From Chloroflexota bacterium (GTDB taxonomy: Bacteria; Chloroflexota; Dehalococcoidia; UBA2979): a DNA stretch of 64,000 bases. Made by a program: the position numbers and the translations under genes. The number at the start of each line of letters is the position of its first letter. The first letter of the stretch is position 1. Below, in pieces: positions 57,252 to 64,000 of the stretch. The stretch lies in assembly GCA_016875635.1 (NCBI GenBank), contig VGPD01000003.1, positions 29,896-93,895 on the forward strand, given 5' to 3'. The notes beneath the pieces are model-generated. The model worked only from the letters and a program-made list of their open reading frames with translations. It searched no databases and was not told the DNA's origin.

Positions 57252-58430
57252 ATGAACAGTCCACACACCGCCCAGGTCCGACTGCTGTTGAGCGCTGCAC
57301 TCGCGCTCTTCACGTTCACCGTTGTCATCGGCATCCTCAACGGCACCGATCTCGTCGACTTCAACCACAAGGCGCTGCTCACCCACGTCCACGTCGGCAC
57401 GCTCGGCTGGATCACCATGGGCGTGATCGCCGCGGCGCTCTGGCTCTTCGCCCTCGGCGACGCACCCGGCAAGGACGCCGGCCTCATACGCCTCCTCGGC
57501 TACGCCACGCCGCTCACGATCACGGCCTACTCCCTCGCCTTCCTCACCACGGCCAGCGTCGTGCGTCCCCTCCTCGGGACGCTCGTCGGCCTCGTCATCC
57601 TCGCCACCTTCGTCTGGACCGTGCGTCAGGCCAAGGGGCGCACCCTCAGCGTCCCCCACATCGCCATCCTCGGCTCCGTCCTCATGTCCGTCCTCGGCGC
57701 CGTCCTCGGTGTCCTGCTCGGCCTCCGTCTCGCTGGAAACGAATCGATCCCGGAGAGCATGGGAGAGGCCCACCCCGCCGCCATGGTTGTGGGCTCCCTC
57801 GTCCCGGTGGGCATGGCCTTCATCGAATGGGCGCTCGACGGCAAATCGGTCGAGCGGAAGGCCACGCTGGCCGGCTGGATCCAGGTTGGTTAGCCTCTGC
57901 TCGGCGGTGTGTTCGTGATCGCTGGGTTTCTCTTCGACAGCATCGCGCTCGTCACATTCAGCCTGCCGTTTGAGGTGATCGGCCTCGTCATCCTGATCGT
58001 GCGGATGCGGCCGGCCCTCATGGCAACCTCGTTCACCGCCACCACCACCGCCCGCCACGGCTTCATGGCGCAGGTCTACCTCATCGTCAACATCGCCCTG
58101 CTCGTCTACCTGATCGGCAAGTATTTCTCGAAGGAACTCGATCCGCCTCTGAGCACCTTGCTCGCCCTCGACCACTCGATCTTCGTGGGCGTTATGACCA
58201 ACGGAATCCTGGCCCTCATCATGCGCTTTCGCCGTCCCGTCCCGGCGATGGTTGACCACCTCGTCTTCGTCGGCCTGAACGCCGGGTTCGCCGTCTTCAT
58301 CGTCGGCCTCCTCGCTGAGTCCGCTCCGTTGAAACAGACCGGCACCCCGATCATGGGCCTCGCCATCCTCCTCGCCGTCGCCACCGGCATCCCCGCCCTG
58401 CGAGGTGCGACACAGGACGCGAGCGCATAG
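57252..58430 (+). CDS. Multi-TM membrane protein (heme-copper-oxidase-subunit-I-like HVHVGTLGW family), interrupted by in-frame TAG at 57891-57893
   Basis: Same frame before and after the TAG: ...FIEWALDGKSVERKATLAGWIQVG*PLLGGVFVIAGFLFDSIALVTFSLPFEVIGLVILIVRMRPAL... Confidence 0.65.
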
Positions 58431-58579
58431 CCGCCGATTGGAAATCGGTCGCCGGGCCCCGTAAGGAAGGCGGCCGGTTCGTGAGGATTGCCCGCCGTGA
58501 CACGCGGGTGCGACACTGATCGACATCCATTTTCCATCATGATCTTGCTTCAAGATCCGATGCCAAGGAGGAACCCGCT

Positions 58580-59296
58580 GTGTCTGACTTCGCCGCCCTC
58601 TCCACACGCCTGCAGGCCGCCCTCGGCCTCCAGGTCCCGCCCATCGCCATCACCTTCGCCGCCGCGACACCGGGGGGCGTCCCCGCCTTCGATGACCCGA
58701 TGCCCGCCCCGCACGAGGTCGACGGCCGCACCGGCCGCGTCTCCGCCGGATGCGTCTTCTGGATGAAGTCCACCGACCGCACCTTCTCCACCGTCGCCGA
58801 GGACCACGCCAACTGCTCCGTCGGCTCCGTCACCCACGGCTTCAAGACCATCAACGAGGTCGCCGCGAACGGGGACGTCGCCGCGCTCCTCGAGAGCGGC
58901 TGGGTCACGATGGACATGGTCCCGATGATCCCGGTCGTGACGCAGAAGCCCGCCGCCGTCGTCTACGGCCCCCTCACCGAGGCCACGACACCCGACGTCG
59001 TCCTCCTCCGCATCACCGGCCGCCAGCTGATGGTGCTCTCCGACGCCTTCCCCGGGCTGCGCATCGAGGGCAAACCGCAGTGCCACATCATCGCGGCAGC
59101 CAAGGAGCATGGTGAGATCGTCGCCAGCGTCGGCTGCCAGCTGAGCCGCGTCCGCACGGGCATGTCGAACGCGGAGATGACCATCGCCATCCCCGCCGCC
59201 CGTCTCGACGAGGCCGTCACCGCCCTCGAACGCACCGGCGCCATCGACAACACCGTCGCCCGCTACGCCGCCGCGGACATGGTCCGCTTCGCGTAG
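58580..59296 (+). CDS. DUF169 domain-containing protein
   Basis: LGLQVPPIAITF...SAGCVFWMKS...HANCSVGSVTHGFK...GCQLSRVRTGMSNAEMTIAIP. Confidence 0.8.
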   Translation: MSDFAALSTRLQAALGLQVPPIAITFAAATPGGVPAFDDPMPAPHEVDGRTGRVSAGCVFWMKSTDRTFSTVAEDHANCSVGSVTHGFKTINEVAANGDVAALLESGWVTMDMVPMIPVVTQKPAAVVYGPLTEATTPDVVLLRITGRQLMVLSDAFPGLRIEGKPQCHIIAAAKEHGEIVASVGCQLSRVRTGMSNAEMTIAIPAARLDEAVTALERTGAIDNTVARYAAADMVRFA

Positions 59297-59318
59297 CAGC
59301 GCGCCCCGCGCCGTCGAT

Positions 59319-59354
59319 CAGAGAGCCGCCACGCGACTGCGTGGCGGCTCTCTG
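59319..59354. terminator. 16-bp hairpin CAGAGAGCCGCCACGC-GACT-GCGTGGCGGCTCTCTG between convergent genes
   Basis: Perfect inverted repeat 22 nt after one stop codon and 8 nt before the other. Confidence 0.7.
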
Positions 59355-59362
59355 TCTTCCGG

Positions 59363-59707
59363 TTACGCCGGCGTCCCATACTCGTTCGGCCCGCCGCTCG
59401 GCTGGATGTAGAGGTAGACCAGGTAGAGCCACCCCACCACCGGGATCAGGACCAGCAGGATCCACTTCCACGACTTGCCGATGTCGTGCAGCCGTCGCAC
59501 GCCGATCGCGAGGTTCGGCACCAGCAACGCAAGGTCGAGCAGGATCTGGAACACCCTCGACGTCCCCACCACGTTGTCCAGCGTGCCGGCGACCACGCCC
59601 GCGGCGACCGTGAACAGCACCCAGTACCAGAACGCGCGGCGCGGCGTGCGTCCCGTGAACACCGCGTAGTTGTTGAACCCCGACCGCACCGCTTCGGTAA
59701 ACGTCAT
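59363..59707 (-). CDS. DUF805 family membrane protein
   Basis: TFTEAVRSGFNNYAVFTGRTPRRAFWYWVLF...AIGVRRLHDIGKSWKW. Confidence 0.88.
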   Translation of the reverse strand: MTFTEAVRSGFNNYAVFTGRTPRRAFWYWVLFTVAAGVVAGTLDNVVGTSRVFQILLDLALLVPNLAIGVRRLHDIGKSWKWILLVLIPVVGWLYLVYLYIQPSGGPNEYGTPA

Positions 59708-59828
59708 GGCTGACCCCTCATTCCATAACCCACCGCGCACAGACAATACGCTCACTCGCCTGCCCCTCACACAGATACCACAGTGGCGTACCCTGCCCGC
59801 GCACCGCGCAGATTCGGGGAGGCTCACC

Positions 59829-60659
59829 ATGCCGTACGAGGACATCACCTATGAAGTCGACGGCCCGATCGCGACGATCCGGCTCAACCGCCCGCAGTAC
59901 CGCAACGCCCAGAGCCTTCGCCTCCTCGACGAAGTCGGCCTCGCCTTCGACGAAGCCGGACGCGACAAGGACGTCCGCGTCCTCATCGTCCGAGGCTCCG
60001 GCGGCAACTTCTCCTCCGGCCACGACCTCGGCACACCCGAAGGCACCGCGTACCGCGAGTCCCTCGGCGCCGTCGACGGCCTCGACCGCTACGACCAGTT
60101 CAAGCGCTACAACCTGGACCTCCTCATGCGCTGGCGGAACTTCCCCAAGCCCACCATCGCCATGGTCGAGGGCTACTGCATCTACGCCGGCTGGATGCTC
60201 GCCGGCTGCCTCGACCTCGTCTTCGCCGCGCGGGACGCACGCTTCCTCCCCGGTTTCATCGAGTACATGTCCGTCCCCTGGGACCTTGGAGTGAAACGCG
60301 CGAAGGAACTCGTCTTCGAAAGCCGCTTCCTCACCGCGCAGGAGGCCCACGACTACGGCTTCGTCAACCGCGTCCTCGCCACCGAAGACCTGGAGCGCGA
60401 GACCTACGCCTACGCCCGACGCGTCGCGGAGAACCACCCGATGACCGTGCGCATCTCGAAAGTCGCGATGAACAAAGCGCAGGACATCCAGGGCTACAGC
60501 AGCCACCTCGAGGACGTCCTCGGCGACTACATGGCCTGGTCGTCATACATGCAGGGCGAGTCACGCATGCAGGGTCAGCGACGCCTCGCCGCCGTCGACC
60601 TCGCCGTCCGCGGCCTCCGAGGCGACCGCTACGGCCTCTCGGACACGTCGGGCGTCTAG
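59829..60659 (+). CDS. Enoyl-CoA hydratase/isomerase family protein
   Basis: IATIRLNRPQYRNAQS, GGNFSSGHDLG, MVEGYCIYAGWMLAGCLDLVFAA. Confidence 0.9.
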   Translation: MPYEDITYEVDGPIATIRLNRPQYRNAQSLRLLDEVGLAFDEAGRDKDVRVLIVRGSGGNFSSGHDLGTPEGTAYRESLGAVDGLDRYDQFKRYNLDLLMRWRNFPKPTIAMVEGYCIYAGWMLAGCLDLVFAARDARFLPGFIEYMSVPWDLGVKRAKELVFESRFLTAQEAHDYGFVNRVLATEDLERETYAYARRVAENHPMTVRISKVAMNKAQDIQGYSSHLEDVLGDYMAWSSYMQGESRMQGQRRLAAVDLAVRGLRGDRYGLSDTSGV

Positions 60660-61987
60660 GTCGAAGGCTGGTCCGCCGAAGCCGGGCGTCGAGGCGTGGG
60701 CGTGAGCATGATCAAGACGGCGGCTGCCAAGTAGGTCGCCGTGAAAAGGTAGAACGCCACCGTATACGAACCGAAGCGGTCGTACGCGACCCCCGCGAAC
60801 ACCGGCCCGCCCGCGCTCGACACGATCGTGAACGGCTGCGCCATGCTCCGCACCGTGCCGAGGCTCAGGCGGCCGAAGAAGTCCGCCCACACCACCTCCT
60901 GCACCGTCACCACCCCGCCGATCCCCAGCCCGAGCGTGAAGATCGAGGCGTACAGCGCCGCCAGCGTGTGCGACCACAGGATCAGCGTGATCCCCAACCC
61001 CATCAGCCCGAACTCCGCCGCCGCGCACCGCCGCACCGGGAACCGGTCGAGCGCGATCCCCCACAGCGGCTTACACAGCAGCCCGGACACACCGATCATC
61101 CCGAACGCCCCCGCCGCCTGCGCTCGCGTGAACCCCGCGTCCGTCATGTACGGAATCAGGTGCAACAGCAACGCGCCCATCCCCGTGCTCGCAAGCCCGA
61201 ACGTGGCCACCAGCATCCACAACGTCGGCGTCCGAGCCGCCGCCTGCCGCGTCCACCGCACATCTGAGGCCGCACGCGCCGATATCTGCGCGCCCACGGC
61301 CGGCGCACCATCGCCGTCCGGCCGGAGACCGAAGTCCTCCGGACGCCGTCGCATCGCCACCAGGGCAGCGGGGATCACGGTCACCCACACCGCCACACCG
61401 ATCGCCGCCCACGCCGCACGCCACCCCCACGCATCGATCATCCAGTTCGCCACCGTCGGCAGCACGAGCGCCGCTACCGAGGTCCCCATCACCCCGATCG
61501 CGATCGCACGACCGCGACGCCGCACGAACCAGTTCGACAGCGCCACGTTTACGACCAGGTTCCCCATCCCGATCGAACCGACCGCCACGAGCCCCGCCCG
61601 CACCACGTAGTACTGCCACAGCTCCTGGACCTGACCCAGCGCGATGAACCCGAAGCCGCCGATGATCGCGCCACCGACCATCAATGCCCGACCGCCGCGC
61701 ACGTCCATCCGCCGCCCGATCGCGACGCCGAGGATCCCCGTCACGAACGTCGTCAGCGTCTGCCCGAGCGAGATGTCCGTACGCGACCAGCCGAGCTCTT
61801 CCGTCATCGGCTTCAGGAAGACGCCCATCGAATACGCCGTGATCCCCATCGACATCATCGAGGAGACAAACGCAACGCCGACGATGTACCAGCCGTAGTA
61901 AAACTGGCGGCCGAAGACCTGCGTCGGCAGCGGGAGGCGCGCTGGCCTCTCGATCGTCTCGCTGGTCGTATCAGCCGGCAGTGCCAT
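60656..61987 (-). CDS. MFS transporter (OFA/monocarboxylate-like)
   Basis: FYYGWYIVGVAFVSSMMSMGITAYSMGVFLKPMTEELGWSRTDISLGQTL; 12 TM. Confidence 0.9.
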   Translation of the reverse strand: MALPADTTSETIERPARLPLPTQVFGRQFYYGWYIVGVAFVSSMMSMGITAYSMGVFLKPMTEELGWSRTDISLGQTLTTFVTGILGVAIGRRMDVRGGRALMVGGAIIGGFGFIALGQVQELWQYYVVRAGLVAVGSIGMGNLVVNVALSNWFVRRRGRAIAIGVMGTSVAALVLPTVANWMIDAWGWRAAWAAIGVAVWVTVIPAALVAMRRRPEDFGLRPDGDGAPAVGAQISARAASDVRWTRQAAARTPTLWMLVATFGLASTGMGALLLHLIPYMTDAGFTRAQAAGAFGMIGVSGLLCKPLWGIALDRFPVRRCAAAEFGLMGLGITLILWSHTLAALYASIFTLGLGIGGVVTVQEVVWADFFGRLSLGTVRSMAQPFTIVSSAGGPVFAGVAYDRFGSYTVAFYLFTATYLAAAVLIMLTPTPRRPASADQPST

Positions 61988-62043
61988 GGCGCACCTCGGT
62001 CCCGCACGGGGGCGACTCCGGCGGGGAGTGTACCCCCGGCGGC

Positions 62044-62859
62044 CTACCGCCCCGTCCACTGGGGTGGGCGGCCCTCGATAAACGCGCGCTGCCCCTCGCC
62101 CGCATCTTCGGCGAGCGCGTTCCGCGTGCCCGCCCACGCCTCGTTCTGCAACTGCCGGTCGAGCCCCTCGCGCGTCAGGTCGTTCACCAACTGCTTCGTC
62201 AGCTCGATCGTGACCGAGGAGCCGCTGGCGAGTTTCGTCGCGAGCGCCATCGCCTCATCCATCAGACGGTCAGGCTCGACGAGGCGGTTCACGAGGCCCC
62301 ACTGATGCGCCGTCGCCGCGTCCACTTCATCGCCCGTCATCATCATCTCGATCGCGCGGCCGCGTCCGATCAACTGTGTAAGATGAAAACTCGTGCCCGT
62401 GTCCGGCACCAAGCCCCGCCGCGCGAAGACCGAGATGAACCGCGCGGCCGTCGAGGCGACCCGGATGTCCGCCACCAGCGCCAGCGACAACCCTGCCCCC
62501 GCCGACACGCCATTCACCGCTGCGATCACCGGCTTCGGATAATGCCCCAGCGCTGAATAAAGGACGCCCCAGTGGCCAATCGGCCCTCTCAGCATTCGGC
62601 GGTGCCCGGCCTGCTCATCCATCTCCACGTCGGCCGCGCGGTCCTCGGGCGTCCCCGCCAGATCGGCGCCCGCGCAGAAGCCACGTCCTGCGCCGGTGAT
62701 CACCACGACCTTCGTCTCGTCGTCATGCTCCGTCGACTCGACCACATCCAACAGCTCATGGACCATGCGAGGGCTAATCGCATTCAGCCGCTCCGGGCGG
62801 TTGAGCGTCACCAGAGCGACGCCACGCTCCCTACTGAACAGCAGATCCTGATACTCCAT
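62044..62859 (-). CDS. Enoyl-CoA hydratase/isomerase family protein
   Basis: VALVTLNRPERLNAIS, GRGFCAGADLAG, AAVNGVSAGAGLSLALVADIRVAS. Confidence 0.9.
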   Translation of the reverse strand: MEYQDLLFSRERGVALVTLNRPERLNAISPRMVHELLDVVESTEHDDETKVVVITGAGRGFCAGADLAGTPEDRAADVEMDEQAGHRRMLRGPIGHWGVLYSALGHYPKPVIAAVNGVSAGAGLSLALVADIRVASTAARFISVFARRGLVPDTGTSFHLTQLIGRGRAIEMMMTGDEVDAATAHQWGLVNRLVEPDRLMDEAMALATKLASGSSVTIELTKQLVNDLTREGLDRQLQNEAWAGTRNALAEDAGEGQRAFIEGRPPQWTGR

Positions 62860-62961
62860 GCGCCGCCACCTTCCGCGCTCCACCTGCTCGAATGGCAAGC
62901 GTTGCCCGGCCTGATTCGGCGCAGTATGCACTGTTCGTCAAGCACGCGGGTAATCGAAAGA

Positions 62962-63480
62962 CTACCGCAGCAGGTCGTCCCCGGAACCGAGGCGAAGGGT
63001 ACGCCCGAGCCAGCCGCGCACCCGCTCCGTGCTCACCGCCGCGAGTAAGACGAGCACCACGAGCGCCGCCACGAAGATCGCGCCCCGACCCGCCGCGTTC
63101 GCACCATAGATCAGCGCCCAGATCACGCTGAACAGCGCCCCCAGCATGATCCCCGTCCGCAGCACATCGAGGGCCGCCGTCGCCGCGATCCCCCCGAGCA
63201 GCGCGACCGCGGCGATCCCCGTCACGGCCAGGAGCACGTTCCGATGGTGGACCTTCTCATCCGCCTGGAACCGCTTGATCTCTTCGTCGTACTTCCGCAT
63301 CGCCTCAGTCTGCTTCGGGTCGGGCGTCGCGGCCGGCGCGGGCGCGTAGCGCATCTCCGCCTCCACCGGGTACTCGGGGCGGTCGGGCCCCGGATAGAAC
63401 GTCAGCGTGCCGAAGCCGACGGTGAGCGCGAGGAACAGCGCGATCGCAGTCGCGTAGAGGAACCGGACGGCAGTACGCAT
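62962..63480 (-). CDS. Membrane protein of unknown function
   Basis: N-terminal TM, charged linker DPKQTEAMRKYDEEIKRFQADEKVHHRN, then three TM helices. Confidence 0.6.
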   Translation of the reverse strand: MRTAVRFLYATAIALFLALTVGFGTLTFYPGPDRPEYPVEAEMRYAPAPAATPDPKQTEAMRKYDEEIKRFQADEKVHHRNVLLAVTGIAAVALLGGIAATAALDVLRTGIMLGALFSVIWALIYGANAAGRGAIFVAALVVLVLLAAVSTERVRGWLGRTLRLGSGDDLLR

Positions 63481-63548
63481 CGCTCAGGCCTTCCCACGCC
63501 GCGGAGGCGCGACGGCTGCCCTCAAAGTCTACGCCGCGCCTGACCGCA

Positions 63549-64000
63549 TCAGTCGACGTCCAGCACGGCCTTCCCCGCCACCTGACGGCCGAACAGCGCC
63601 GCTCCCGCCTCCGCGATCCGCGACCACGACCCGCGCCACCCAACGTCCACCTGCAACTTCCCCGCTTGCATCAGGCTCATCAGGTACGCAATGTCCTCCC
63701 CGGAGTGCGGGCCCTTCGTGAACGCCTCGATCGTCCGCTTCATCCCCACGAGCGAAGCGAACGCCGCCGGCTCCTGCGACGTCGTGCCGATGCACTGCAC
63801 CACCCCGCCCTCGCCGAGCAGCGCCCACGCCTTCACGAGTTGCGAACCGCCCACGCTATCGATCACCACATGGATCGGGCTCGCCACACCATCGAGGCCC
63901 ACCACCACCTCGGCGGCCCCCAGCGCACGCAACCCCTCGCCGCGCGCCGTCGACCCCACACTCGCGATCACATGCGCGCCGCCGAGCGCCGCCAGTTGCA
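63549..64000 (-). CDS. Zinc-binding alcohol dehydrogenase / quinone oxidoreductase family, 5' end cut by window edge
   Basis: LAALGGAHVIASVGS...ALGAAEVVVG...VVIDSVGGSQLVKAWALLGEGGVVQCIGTTS; frame open to the edge. Confidence 0.85.
   Translation of the reverse strand, partial: QLAALGGAHVIASVGSTARGEGLRALGAAEVVVGLDGVASPIHVVIDSVGGSQLVKAWALLGEGGVVQCIGTTSQEPAAFASLVGMKRTIEAFTKGPHSGEDIAYLMSLMQAGKLQVDVGWRGSWSRIAEAGAALFGRQVAGKAVLDVD

Noticed and set aside
51215-57893. Genome-wide reassignment of TAG to an amino acid
   Set aside because: TAG is clearly used as a true stop in many intact genes here (for example the leuC TAG directly abuts the leuD ATG; ilvB, ilvC and leuB also end in TAG), so any readthrough would be site-specific.
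1-64000. CRISPR arrays, prophage, transposons or a known defence island
   Set aside because: No regularly spaced repeats, integrase, transposase, phage structural or canonical defence genes seen; the only toxin-like gene is the single Fic protein.

Overview
This is a high-GC bacterial chromosomal window. Gene content suggests Chloroflexota; that assignment is inference, not established here. Nearly all of it is dense protein coding. I see one tRNA (His, GTG) and no rRNA, CRISPR array, transposase or prophage. Left third: a branched-chain amino acid cluster (ilvE fragment, ilvB-ilvN-ilvC, leuA-leuC-leuD, leuB, cimA) with unrelated genes interspersed, including a Fic protein. Next: a two-component system, csrA, cobT-cobS-cobU, an HtrA protease and a degenerate trypsin-like lipoprotein, an ABC importer of the SsuABC/ThiXYZ type, F420 genes (npdG, cofE), holA, lexA, a PIG-L deacetylase, a NUDIX/ATC-hydrolase fusion, an F420-type LLM oxidoreductase, a CysRS/MshC-like ligase, a lysine-rich histone-H1-like repeat protein, flagellin/FlaG, sortase, CorA, and enoyl-CoA hydratases. 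Strongest unexplained signals: (1) three candidate amino-acid-responsive leader peptides ahead of ilvB, leuA and cimA, with the ilvB and leuA leaders sharing a core sequence; (2) a cluster of interrupted genes at 47.6-58.4 kb: frameshifted flagellin, a truncated and frameshifted SDR, and two genes with in-frame TAG codons followed by clearly homologous continuation; (3) unusual domain architectures and pseudo-enzymes. All calls come from reading the sequence and ORF translations. No database search was run.
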